In this document: positions 47,550 to 55,844 of the stretch, piece by piece
Layout of the letters: every line of letters begins with the position of its first letter
How positions within the stretch are numbered: the stretch's first letter is position 1
Assembly: GCA_944324795.1 (NCBI GenBank)
Contig: CALUXR010000001.1
Span: 62,001 to 126,000, forward strand
DNA from: an uncultured Acholeplasmatales bacterium
GTDB lineage: Bacteria; Bacillota_I; Bacilli_A; Acholeplasmatales; Anaeroplasmataceae
Direction: 5' to 3'
DNA: 64,000 nt
Position numbers and translations under genes: made by a program
Notes under the pieces: generated by a model
What the model was told of the DNA's origin: nothing
The model's input: the letters and a program-made list of their open reading frames with translations, nothing else
Databases searched by the model: none

Positions 47550-47775
47550 GTTTCTTAAAGAAATTGAAACTAAAATATAATATTAAAACTATTAAAGCGT
47601 ATATTATAGATAGGTGAATAACGACATTGCCATTGATTATCGAATAAACAATATCAAAACGTTCATAATGATAATTATTATTAATGATAGCTGGTTTAAT
47701 TATTAAACAAATATCACTAATAAATAAAGCTAGGAAAATTAAAATAATTAATTTTTTTCTAACTACATTAAACAA
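47539..47775 (-). CDS. Small two-helix membrane protein between nusG and rplK (tentative)
   Basis: About 78 residues from a TTG at 47775, which overlaps the last codons of nusG; GCGGTG lies seven bases before it. An upstream ATG at 47823 would read the nusG end out of frame and is less likely. Two hydrophobic segments are seen (LIILIFLALFISDICLII and VIHLSIIYALIVLILYFSF), the second ending in FKKPRE. No family recognised. The terminator starts at its stop codon, so the frame appears to be part of the secE-nusG transcript. No gene stands here in Bacillus. It could be an unselected frame. Confidence 0.45.
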   Translation of the reverse strand: MFNVVRKKLIILIFLALFISDICLIIKPAIINNNYHYERFDIVYSIINGNVVIHLSIIYALIVLILYFSFNFFKKPRE

Positions 47776-48334
47776 TTTTACGCACCGCTTGAGCGTCAAA
47801 TTCGCTTGGAATAGATGAACCAAGCATATCGATTATAACTGTTACAATATTCTTGTCTTCATCATATTTTTCTACGACACCTTCAGTATCTATAAATGAA
47901 CCACTAACGATTTTAACTTTATCGCCAGGTAAGAAAATGGTTTTTTCTTTTAATCCCATTTGTTCTAATATTTTATCCATTTCATCTTGAGGAATTGGAA
48001 CCGGCTTTGTTCCATGACCAGATGAGCCAAGGAAACCAGTTACTTTTGGTGTATTACGAATAATAAACCAAGTATTATCATCAATACCTTCATCGCCAAC
48101 TTCCATTTCTAAGAAAATGTAACCTGGAAATAATTTAGAAATTTTAACTTTTTTGTTACCAGCTTTATCAAAGGCAGGCTTACCATATTTATCTAATACT
48201 TCTTCTTCTTTATCTGGAGCTAATATACGACAAATCTTATCAGCTATTTCCATAGAATTTTTTCTTGATTCTAAATCATCTAAAACACTATTTTCATATC
48301 CAGAATAAGTTTGTACTACATACCATCTTTTCAT
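47768..48334 (-). CDS. nusG: Transcription termination/antitermination factor NusG
   Basis: 188 residues, usual length. NusG binds RNA polymerase near the clamp and affects pausing, termination and coupling to ribosomes. It shows KRWYVVQTYSGYE, the NGN-domain LFPGYIFLEMEV and WFIIRNTPKVTGFLG, and the KOW domain PGDKVKIVSGSFIDTEGVVE. The SD GGGGTAAG is formed by the secE end, three bases before. A typical Firmicute insert (about 45-65) is present. Confidence 0.97.
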   Translation of the reverse strand: MKRWYVVQTYSGYENSVLDDLESRKNSMEIADKICRILAPDKEEEVLDKYGKPAFDKAGNKKVKISKLFPGYIFLEMEVGDEGIDDNTWFIIRNTPKVTGFLGSSGHGTKPVPIPQDEMDKILEQMGLKEKTIFLPGDKVKIVSGSFIDTEGVVEKYDEDKNIVTVIIDMLGSSIPSEFDAQAVRKIV

Positions 48335-48337
48335 ATC

Positions 48338-48748
48338 TTACCCCATAATTTTAGCTAAAACAGCAGTTATAAACATATCAAATAATAAGAATAATAATGC
48401 TAATATAATAATGAATATAAATACTCTTATAACATTACCAAAATATTTCTTTCCTTTTAACCAACTTACTCTTTTAATTTCTGGAAAAGCTGGTTTAAAG
48501 AATGGATAAACTGCATAAATTAAAGCTAAGCCACCAAAAGCTACCATTATCCATGCAAATATATCAGCTATTGGTCCAATTAAAAATGCATCTGGATTGA
48601 TAGTAATAGTATCAGTTAAAATTAATACCCCTAATAATAATACTAAAAGTGAAATTATAAAGAATACATAATTTTCCCAACGATAATCTTTACTTAAAAT
48701 TTCTACTAATTTTGACTTCTTTTCTACTTGTTTTTCTTTAGTTGCCAT
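48338..48748 (-). CDS. secE: Preprotein translocase subunit SecE with two extra N-terminal helices
   Basis: 136 residues. SecE clamps SecY in the protein-export channel. The conserved part is at the C-terminus (PEIKRVSWLKGKKYFGNVIR, then the helix IFIIILALLFLLFDMFITAV). Two additional helices (about 33-50 and 62-88) precede it, giving the three-helix layout of E. coli rather than the usual about 60-residue, single-helix form of Bacilli. Position between rpmG and nusG confirms the identity. ATG 12 bases after the rpmG stop with AAAGGGTGAT. Confidence 0.92.
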   Translation of the reverse strand: MATKEKQVEKKSKLVEILSKDYRWENYVFFIISLLVLLLGVLILTDTITINPDAFLIGPIADIFAWIMVAFGGLALIYAVYPFFKPAFPEIKRVSWLKGKKYFGNVIRVFIFIIILALLFLLFDMFITAVLAKIMG

Positions 48749-48759
48749 ATAATCACCCT

Positions 48760-48909
48760 TTACTTTGTTTCTTTATGTATAGTATATTTATTACATTTAG
48801 GACAAAACTTTTTTACTTCTAAACGTACATTTTCTTTTTGTGAACTTTTTGTAGTAGTATAATTTCTACTTAAACATTCTTCACAAACTAAGATAACTTT
48901 TTTTCTCAT
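48760..48909 (-). CDS. rpmG: Ribosomal protein bL33, zinc-ribbon form
   Basis: 49 residues ([20 protein letters not shown] to KYTIHKETK). L33 sits near the E site of the 50S subunit. Both CxxC pairs (C9/C12 and C36/C39) are present, the zinc-binding C+ form. The ATG at 48909 follows AAGGTGG. It stands immediately before secE as in other Bacillota. Confidence 0.95.
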   Translation of the reverse strand: MRKKVILVCEECLSRNYTTTKSSQKENVRLEVKKFCPKCNKYTIHKETK

Positions 48910-48941
48910 AATAAAAAACCACCTTAAATAGTGTCTATATA

Positions 48942-48970
48942 ATTCTACATTTTTTTAGATTATAAGTCAA
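48942..48970 (-). promoter_or_regulatory. Sigma-A-type promoter of rpmG-secE-nusG, overlapping the end of the sigma factor gene
   Basis: TTGACT (48965-48970), a 17-base spacer and TAGAAT (48942-48947). The -35 covers the codons for the last residues of the upstream gene. Confidence 0.7.
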
Positions 48971-49475
48971 ACTCTATTCTTAATATTTCTTTTATTTTTT
49001 TTAATTCTAAATATATTTTTGAACTTTTAACCCCTAATTTTCTACTTATTTCTCTAATAGGAGTATTATAATAAAAGATTTCTTCATAAATATAACGCAA
49101 CATTTCATCTTTAAATAATGATGAATATTCTAAAATAGTTTCTTTAAAAGTATTATTATCTTTAATATTATCATCTATTAAGGCATATTCTTGTTTTTGC
49201 CATTTCTTCTGATAACGCCATAAATGTCTTTTTAAAATTAAATTAAAATATGACCAAAAACTTTTATTATAATCATTATTAAAAGTTTTAATAGCTTTCG
49301 TCAATAACAATAAACCTTCTTGAATACAATCATCTAAATCAAAACCACGAAAGCCTAATTCTCTTGCTTTTATTCTAATAAAGTTACAATATTTATGATA
49401 CATAAGGTTTAAGGCTAGTTCATTACCTTCTTTAATCAAATAGATTAATTCGTAATCATTCCAGCCTAAATACAT
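48960..49475 (-). CDS. SigH-like sigma-70 family RNA polymerase sigma factor
   Basis: 171 residues, shorter than Bacillus SigH (about 218). Region 2 is recognisable: ELALNLMYHKYCNFIRIKAR, then FDLDDCIQEGLLLLTKAIKT, and the DNA-melting part FWSYFNLILKRHLWRYQKKW. A region-4 helix-turn-helix is at the end (TPIREISRKLGVKSSKIYLE). Its place just before rpmG-secE-nusG is that of sigH in Bacilli, so it is probably orthologous. No sporulation role is implied. It starts eight bases after the stop of rlmB with GGAGAAG and has no anti-sigma gene beside it. Confidence 0.85.
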   Translation of the reverse strand: MYLGWNDYELIYLIKEGNELALNLMYHKYCNFIRIKARELGFRGFDLDDCIQEGLLLLTKAIKTFNNDYNKSFWSYFNLILKRHLWRYQKKWQKQEYALIDDNIKDNNTFKETILEYSSLFKDEMLRYIYEEIFYYNTPIREISRKLGVKSSKIYLELKKIKEILRIEFDL

Positions 49476-49482
49476 ACTTCTC

Positions 49483-50169
49483 CTATTTTAACTTTTCTAA
49501 TAAAATACCCGCACTAACTGAAGCATTTAAACTATTAACATGCCCTTTCATATCGATGCTAACAATATAATCACTAGCTTTTAAGATCGTTTTACTAATG
49601 CCAAAGCCTTCACTTCCAATAACTAAACAAATATTACGTTCTTTTGAAATATCTTCTAACTTATCTTTACCAAAGGCTTCTGCACTAATAATCCAATAAC
49701 CATTATCTTTTAAAATCTTAATAGCATTATTAAGACTATTAACATAACATATAGGTACATATTCAATTGCCCCTGTTGAAACATGAGCTACTACTTCGGT
49801 AATTGGAACACTTCTATTATTACCTAAAATAATACCTTTAAATCCAAAAGCATCAACACTTCTAATTATAGCTCCTAAATTTTGTGGGTCACTAATACCA
49901 TCTAAAATTAAGACTCTTTTATTTTCTTCTGCCGTCAAAAAATAAGAAATATCATAATTTTTATAATTTTCTCTAATTAAACCTATACCTTGATTATTAA
50001 TACCAAACATTTTATTTAATTCATCTTTAGTCTTTATTTGATATTTTTGATTATGATCATTTAAAAAAGATATTAATTTATTATCTTTACCATCAACATA
50101 AATCTCTTTTATAGGTGCATTATTTAAAATGCTTGCTTTACAAGCATTCTTACCATATATTTTAATCAT
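49483..50169 (-). CDS. rlmB: 23S rRNA 2'-O-methyltransferase RlmB / TrmH family (SpoU)
   Basis: 228 residues. The RlmB family methylates a guanosine ribose in the peptidyl-transferase P-loop of 23S rRNA; the exact target here is inferred. It has the N-terminal substrate domain (IYGKNACKASILNNAPIKEI) and SPOUT motifs: ILDGISDPQNLGAIIRSVDA (motif 1, with N and R), ICLVIGSEGFGIS (motif 2) and VSIDMKGHVNSLNASVSAGI (motif 3). It has its own promoter after the ATPase terminator and is cotranscribed with the sigma factor. The usual partner yacP is absent. Confidence 0.93.
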   Translation of the reverse strand: MIKIYGKNACKASILNNAPIKEIYVDGKDNKLISFLNDHNQKYQIKTKDELNKMFGINNQGIGLIRENYKNYDISYFLTAEENKRVLILDGISDPQNLGAIIRSVDAFGFKGIILGNNRSVPITEVVAHVSTGAIEYVPICYVNSLNNAIKILKDNGYWIISAEAFGKDKLEDISKERNICLVIGSEGFGISKTILKASDYIVSIDMKGHVNSLNASVSAGILLEKLK

Positions 50170-50194
50170 TTTATGCCTCTTTCTTTCAATTTGA

Positions 50195-50223
50195 ATTATA
50201 ACAAACTATTTTAAAATAAACAA
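50195..50223 (-). promoter_or_regulatory. Sigma-A-type promoter of rlmB-sigma factor
   Basis: TTGTTT (50218-50223), a 17-base spacer and TATAAT (50195-50200), directly after the ATPase terminator. Confidence 0.75.
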
Positions 50224-50226
50224 TAA

Positions 50227-50250
50227 TAAAAGAGGAATTGCTTCCTCTTC
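50227..50250 (-). terminator. Terminator of the cysS-mrnC-ATPase unit
   Basis: Minus strand AGAGGAA, loop GCAA, TTCCTCT then TTTATTATTG (arms 50242-50248 and 50231-50237). Confidence 0.85.
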
Positions 50251-50252
50251 AA

Positions 50253-53200
50253 TTAAAATTTTGATAAAACATTTTGAACAGCTTTAATAGTTTGTTTTAA
50301 CCATGGTACAGCGCCCGTTAAAATGCGCATTAATGGGGCAGATGCTAAACATAATGTAACTAAAATTAGTAGAGCCGGAATAGATAATCTTTGAACTACT
50401 CCTCCAACTTGAATGCTATAATCAGCCTTATAATCAGTACGCATATCATTAATAGTTAAATAACCATCTTCTGTAACATTGACTGTAGTTTGAGAATTAC
50501 CACCATCTGAAACTGCTTGATAATTTGTATATTCACCATTAATAATATAATGATCAGCTGTCGTAAATTCAATATTTGGAGTAATGATTCTAACATTAGT
50601 TTGTAGATATATATCATTACCATTTGAATTAGCGATTCTAAAACGATAATAACTACCATTAGCTTGAATTAGTTTATCACTAAATCCTTCTGCTTCTAAA
50701 TCAGCTTCAATAAATGAATTTAAATCGCTATAACCAAGTTGACTTAAATTAACATTTATAGATTCATTACTAGTTATAGAATTTATAGTTTGAGCATCTA
50801 AAATTATATAATTTTTTTCAGATAAAGATACATTTGGTTTAGAAATTTTTAATTGAACATTTTGACTAGTATTTGAATCAAAATAAGTAATTAAATTACC
50901 ATTTACTAAAACATTTAAATCTTTATCTAATGATATTGAATCAATTGTTGTAAAATCAACTTCAATATCTGGTCTATCTATACCATTGATTACTAAATAA
51001 CCACCATTAGATACACTTATTTTTGGCAACACATTATAAATAGGTTCATGAGTTACTTCTGTCAATGTGCCATCTTCACCAACAGAACAAATTGAAACAT
51101 CACCATTTTCTGAAATATCTAAAGTTATTTTATTTAGATTTCTATTAGTAAAATCAACTAAATTAGTATTAAAACCACCAGCATATAAATTATTATCCAT
51201 ATCTACTGATAATACAGGATTAGGGATTTGCCAACCTTGACCATCTTTTAAAATTCTTGTCACTGTATTATCATCAATATAAGCAGTTAAAATACCATTT
51301 TCTGAACTTGCTTCTCGGTATCCTGAAGCTGACTTAGTATCATAAACTATTCCATCTAAAACAAAATTATAATCTTCTGAAATCGCAATTTGCGGAATAC
51401 TATCTAATCTTGTTATTTCAACAGTATCAGAATTATATTCCATAAATTTAAATATCGGCCTTATCTCAAATAAACTTGGTAAGAAAATAATACATAATAT
51501 GAATAAAGAATATGAACAACCACAAATCACCTTTCTTAAGCGATTAAATGGTTTACAAACTTTAAATAAAACCATTAAACATGTATTAGTAGCAACCACA
51601 ATAATAATTGTTGAAGATGTCATAAAATCATAATTTAAATATTCAACCAATTGGAAAGTTATCATCGAACATATAAGGATCGTTATCGCACCTGGCAAGG
51701 CACCTTTAATAATATTTGGTAAAAACCTACTATCAACTTCATTATTATTAGGTTCTAAAACAAGGAAGAAGGCTGGTATACCGACTACGAAGAAATCAAT
51801 TATTGATAATTGGACAGTACTAATTGGATAAATACCACCACTATTTAAAGCTTGTAAAGCTAATAATAAACTAAATATTGTTTTAGTTAAAAATAGACAG
51901 GCAACCCTTGAAACATTATTAATAACTCTTCTACCTTCAGCAACAACCTTAGGCATTGAATTAAAATTAGAGTCAATTAAAACTAAATGACTAGCATTAC
52001 GAGCCGCTTCACTACCAGAAGCCATAGCAATTGAACAATCTGCTTCTCTTAATGCTAAAATATCATTTACACCATCTCCTGTCATCGCAACAGTTTTACC
52101 TGCTTCTTTTAAAGCTCTTACTAAGATTCTTTTTTGGTCAGGAGATACACGACCAAAGACTGTATATCTAGTTGCAGCACGAGCTACATCTTCATCACTC
52201 ATACCATCTAAAGAGATACATTCTTTAGCATTACTAATACCTGCCCTTTCGCTAATTTTCGCTACAGTAAGCGGATTATCACCAGAAATTACTTTAACTT
52301 CAACACCACTTTGTTTAAAGTAAGATATAGTTTCAATAGCATCAGGACGAATATTATCTTCAATTAATATTAAAGCTACTAATTTTATTTCTCCTTCAGG
52401 CAATGTTTCATTTTCAATAAATCCTTCTTTATGGGCTAAGGCTAAAACACGATATCCTTGTCGTGAATAATTATCAACCTCTTTTTTATAATCTATGAAA
52501 TTATCCTTCAAAACAAATTCAGGAGCCCCCATAATGAAAGTACCATAACGTTCAAAACTTACAGCATTATATTTTCTTTGACTTGAAAAATGAATTAAAG
52601 AATGATATTTAATTTTTTTATTTGAACCAAATCTTTCTTCTAATGCTTTTTGAGTTAAATTATTTTCTTTTAAAGCATTTAACATACCATTAATTACTAC
52701 TTTAGTAGTTATACCAAAGCCATTTTCATATTCAATAACATCTTTAACAGACATTGTTCCATCAGTTATTGTCCCAGTCTTATCTAAACATAAAACATTA
52801 ACTCTAGCTAACATTTCAATACAATATAATTCTTGAACCATAACTTTATTTTGAGCAAGTCTAATAACACCGACAGCTAAAGCAACTGAAGATAATAACA
52901 TTAATCCAGATGGAATCATTCCGATCATAGCTCCAGCTGTTTTTCTTATAGCTGTTATATATTCAACACCATTTATAAAATATTGCATATAAAATAATAG
53001 CACACCGATCGGTATAATTATTATAGCCATTATATATATGATAATATTTAATGAATGTAATAGATCAGATTTAGGTTTTTTATAAAGTTTAGCTTCACCA
53101 GATAAACGAGAAATATAATTATCTTTACCAACTTTATTAACTCTTGCTTTACAATTGCCACTAACAACAAAAGAACCAGAATATAATGTATCTCCTTGTT

Positions 53201-54116
53201 TCTTTATAATTGCATCACTTTCACCAGTTAACAAACTTTCATTAACTTCTACATTACCATTAAGTAAAATAGAATCGGCTGGTATTTGTTTTCCGGCTTC
53301 TAAAACTAAAATATCATCAAGGACAACTTCTGATACTGCAATTTCACTTCTTTTACCATCTCTTATAACAAATGCGGTTGGAGCTTGTAAAAGAGATAAT
53401 TTATCTATAATATTTTTAGCTTTAATTTCTTGAATAATACCAATTATAATATTTGCAGAAACAATAACTACAAAGAATAAATCAGTGAAAGCCCCAACAG
53501 ATATTAAAACACCTGCAATAGCGAAAGTTAAAATATTAAAGAAAGTAATTAAATTTGATATAATAATCTTTTTAATCGATTTAGTAGAACCTGTTTTAGT
53601 TTGATTAGTTAAATCTTCTTGTTTTCTTTTTTCAACTATATCGCTACTTAAACCAACATTAGGATCAGCTTCATATCTATTTAAAATTAACCCTTCTTTT
53701 GTTTCTTTCTTTTCTTGTTTTTTTAAAGCTTTAGCTTTCTTTTGTTTCTTTTTATTTAAGAATTTTTCAATGTTTGGAGAAAGTTTAATTTCTTGTGTCT
53801 TTTTAATTTCATTTTTATTAGCTGAAATATTAATTTCTTGTTTATTTAAAATAGCTTCTTCTTTTTCTTCTTTTTTCTCTTTAGTTAAAATATTAACATT
53901 AACTTTTGGTTCTTCATTAATTACTTCTTTTTTCTTTTCTTCTTCATTAATGCTTTCTTTCTTCTTTTTTTGAGAATTAACTACTTCTTTTTCATTATTA
54001 ATATTAAATAAATTTACTTCATTTTCTAATAAATTTTCCTTTTTTTCTTCTATTACTTTAGGAGTTGTTTTTCTTTTTCTTTTAGGTGTAGTTTCTAAAT
54101 TTTCTTCTTTAGCCAT
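50253..54116 (-). CDS. P-type cation ATPase with charged N-terminal tail and large beta-rich domain in the last extracytoplasmic loop
   Basis: 1287 residues, against about 780-900 for related pumps. Residues 1-180 are a Lys/Glu-rich, probably disordered cytoplasmic tail. The pump core has TGES (297-300), DKTGT with the phosphorylated Asp at 445, KVISGDNP (about 608-614), and TGDGVND (679-685). M1-M2 are about 184-230, M3 355-380, M4 391-421 with IPSGL, M5-M9 between 735 and 885. Instead of ending after M10, it has about 355 beta-rich residues (890-1243: NGIDRPDIEVDFTTIDSISL, YIINGEYTNYQAVS) before a last helix (about 1245-1266). Counting helices puts this insert outside. The core resembles CtpE-like Ca/cation pumps, but the ion is not certain. 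It is inserted between mrnC and rlmB and starts at mrnC's stop. Confidence 0.85.
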   Translation of the reverse strand: MAKEENLETTPKRKRKTTPKVIEEKKENLLENEVNLFNINNEKEVVNSQKKKKESINEEEKKKEVINEEPKVNVNILTKEKKEEKEEAILNKQEINISANKNEIKKTQEIKLSPNIEKFLNKKKQKKAKALKKQEKKETKEGLILNRYEADPNVGLSSDIVEKRKQEDLTNQTKTGSTKSIKKIIISNLITFFNILTFAIAGVLISVGAFTDLFFVVIVSANIIIGIIQEIKAKNIIDKLSLLQAPTAFVIRDGKRSEIAVSEVVLDDILVLEAGKQIPADSILLNGNVEVNESLLTGESDAIIKKQGDTLYSGSFVVSGNCKARVNKVGKDNYISRLSGEAKLYKKPKSDLLHSLNIIIYIMAIIIIPIGVLLFYMQYFINGVEYITAIRKTAGAMIGMIPSGLMLLSSVALAVGVIRLAQNKVMVQELYCIEMLARVNVLCLDKTGTITDGTMSVKDVIEYENGFGITTKVVINGMLNALKENNLTQKALEERFGSNKKIKYHSLIHFSSQRKYNAVSFERYGTFIMGAPEFVLKDNFIDYKKEVDNYSRQGYRVLALAHKEGFIENETLPEGEIKLVALILIEDNIRPDAIETISYFKQSGVEVKVISGDNPLTVAKISERAGISNAKECISLDGMSDEDVARAATRYTVFGRVSPDQKRILVRALKEAGKTVAMTGDGVNDILALREADCSIAMASGSEAARNASHLVLIDSNFNSMPKVVAEGRRVINNVSRVACLFLTKTIFSLLLALQALNSGGIYPISTVQLSIIDFFVVGIPAFFLVLEPNNNEVDSRFLPNIIKGALPGAITILICSMITFQLVEYLNYDFMTSSTIIIVVATNTCLMVLFKVCKPFNRLRKVICGCSYSLFILCIIFLPSLFEIRPIFKFMEYNSDTVEITRLDSIPQIAISEDYNFVLDGIVYDTKSASGYREASSENGILTAYIDDNTVTRILKDGQGWQIPNPVLSVDMDNNLYAGGFNTNLVDFTNRNLNKITLDISENGDVSICSVGEDGTLTEVTHEPIYNVLPKISVSNGGYLVINGIDRPDIEVDFTTIDSISLDKDLNVLVNGNLITYFDSNTSQNVQLKISKPNVSLSEKNYIILDAQTINSITSNESINVNLSQLGYSDLNSFIEADLEAEGFSDKLIQANGSYYRFRIANSNGNDIYLQTNVRIITPNIEFTTADHYIINGEYTNYQAVSDGGNSQTTVNVTEDGYLTINDMRTDYKADYSIQVGGVVQRLSIPALLILVTLCLASAPLMRILTGAVPWLKQTIKAVQNVLSKF

Positions 54117-54117
54117 T

Positions 54118-54477
54118 TTATAACCCCTTTACTATATCTATAATTTCTTCTAATCGTTCATTTTTATTTAAAAGATAAAGATAACCGATCAAAGCTTCAA
54201 AACCAGTAGCTTTATGGTAACTTGCTAAATCTTTATGAACAGTATGAATTTTACTATTTCTACCTCTTAAATATATTTCTTTTTCATCATCCTCTAAATA
54301 ATCATTTTCTAATAGATAATCAACATACCTAGCTAAAGTTTCACCATTTACTTTACTAGTTACGAATTGGTGAAGGTTTTTAACCTTTGTTAAGCCACAT
54401 TTAAGAGCATAATTGCGCATATATACTTCAAATACAGCATCACCTAAATAAGCTAATGTTAATCCATTATATTCCAT
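54118..54477 (-). CDS. mrnC: Mini-ribonuclease III
   Basis: 119 residues, RNase III catalytic domain without the double-stranded RNA-binding domain. In Bacillus it trims 23S rRNA precursors. Signature region LTLAYLGDAVFEVYMRNYAL and the C-terminal KATGFEALIGYLYLLNKNER contain the expected Asp/Glu metal ligands. Its ATG overlaps the cysS stop by one base (TAATG), the conserved cysS-mrnC pairing. Confidence 0.95.
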   Translation of the reverse strand: MEYNGLTLAYLGDAVFEVYMRNYALKCGLTKVKNLHQFVTSKVNGETLARYVDYLLENDYLEDDEKEIYLRGRNSKIHTVHKDLASYHKATGFEALIGYLYLLNKNERLEEIIDIVKGL

Positions 54478-55802
54478 TATAAAATCCCTTTATTTACGAG
54501 TATATTACGATATAGATCAGCTTTTGTAAAATCTTTACAAGCTCTTGCTTTAGCCCAAGCTAAATATGTATTTTTAGTTTCTTCATCTATATCTACTTCA
54601 TAATATAAAATACCAAATATATCACTAATTGTTTTAAATGTATTAAATAAAACATTTAATTCTTTTTTGTTTTGTCTAAATGCTAAATTAATATTTTTAA
54701 CTAATTCATCCATTAGAGATAAAACATTTTGAACATTAAAATCATCATCCATATAATCCTTAAAATTAGACATAATGTCTAAATCTAAATCATCAGTTAA
54801 AAGTTCATTACAATATAAATAATAATATATTTGTTTATAAGCTCTTTGCCATTTTTGATAAATAGAAGAAAATTGTTTAAATAATTCATCTTGATAATTG
54901 ATATTAGCTCTATAAGGAGAGAATAATAATATTAATCTTAAAGTCATAATATCTTCATTAGTTTTAAAATCTTTAACAAAAATATAATTCCCTAAAGATT
55001 TACTCATCTTAACGCCCTTTAAATCAACTCTACCAACATGTAAAAAATAATTAGCTAAATGTGTATTATATAAAGATTCACATTGAGCAATTTCATTTTC
55101 ATGATGAGGGAATTTTAAATCCATACCTCCGCCATGAATATCAATTAAATTGCCAAATAATTTATGATTCATTACAACACATTCAGTATGCCAGCCAGGT
55201 CTTCCATCACCAAATTCACTTGGCCAAGTAATACCAACTGTAGTCTTCTTCCATAATGTGAAATCAAGAGGATTTTCTTTAGCATTATCTACTTCAATTC
55301 GCGCACCTTCAACTAAATCTTCTTTAGTTTGATTAGATAATAAGCCATAATCTTTAATTTTACTAATTCTAAAATAAACATTTCCATCTCTAACATAAGC
55401 ATAACCTTTATCTACTAATTCTTTAATAAATTCTAACATATCACCTATATAACTAGTAGCATGTGGAATATAATCAGGTTTTAAAGAATTAAGACGTTTT
55501 ACATCCTCAAAATATGCTAATTCATAAAAATCAGCAATTTCTTTTTCACTTTTATTAGCTTCAAGAGCTTTCTTTATTATTTTATCATCTATATCAGTAA
55601 TATTAGAAGCAAATTTCACATTATATCCACAATATTTTAAATATCTACGCAATAAATCATAAAAAACAACCGGACGCGCATTACCAATATGAATATAATT
55701 ATAAACGGTAGGACCACAAACATAGATAGTAACTTCACCATTTTTTATCGGTTTAAATTCTTCAATTTGATTTGTTAGTGAATTATAAAATCGTAAACTC
55801 AT
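54477..55802 (-). CDS. cysS: Cysteinyl-tRNA synthetase
   Basis: 441 residues. It charges tRNA-Cys in the cytoplasm. The class I motifs are IHIGNARP (HIGH) and KMSKS within GVKMSKSLGNY. Zinc ligands are visible at IYVCGPTVYN, WHTECVVMN and HHENEIAQCE. The C-terminus is slightly short of the usual 460-470 but includes the helical anticodon part. AAGGAGG precedes the ATG. No T-box leader is seen; only 42 bases, mostly a terminator, separate it from the upstream lipoprotein gene, so its promoter is uncertain. Confidence 0.97.
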   Translation of the reverse strand: MSLRFYNSLTNQIEEFKPIKNGEVTIYVCGPTVYNYIHIGNARPVVFYDLLRRYLKYCGYNVKFASNITDIDDKIIKKALEANKSEKEIADFYELAYFEDVKRLNSLKPDYIPHATSYIGDMLEFIKELVDKGYAYVRDGNVYFRISKIKDYGLLSNQTKEDLVEGARIEVDNAKENPLDFTLWKKTTVGITWPSEFGDGRPGWHTECVVMNHKLFGNLIDIHGGGMDLKFPHHENEIAQCESLYNTHLANYFLHVGRVDLKGVKMSKSLGNYIFVKDFKTNEDIMTLRLILLFSPYRANINYQDELFKQFSSIYQKWQRAYKQIYYYLYCNELLTDDLDLDIMSNFKDYMDDDFNVQNVLSLMDELVKNINLAFRQNKKELNVLFNTFKTISDIFGILYYEVDIDEETKNTYLAWAKARACKDFTKADLYRNILVNKGIL

Positions 55803-55815
55803 ACTTCCTCCTTAA

Positions 55816-55842
55816 TATAGAAAAAGGAGCTTAAAGCCCCTT
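55816..55842 (-). terminator. Terminator of the GLUG lipoprotein gene
   Basis: Minus strand AAGGGGC, loop TTTAA, GCTCCTT then TTTCTATATT, between the lipoprotein stop and the cysS ribosome site. Confidence 0.8.
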
Positions 55843-55844
55843 CT

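Noticed and set aside
55803-55844. T-box riboswitch ahead of cysS
   Set aside because: Only 42 bases are available and they form a simple terminator; no T-box sequence is present.
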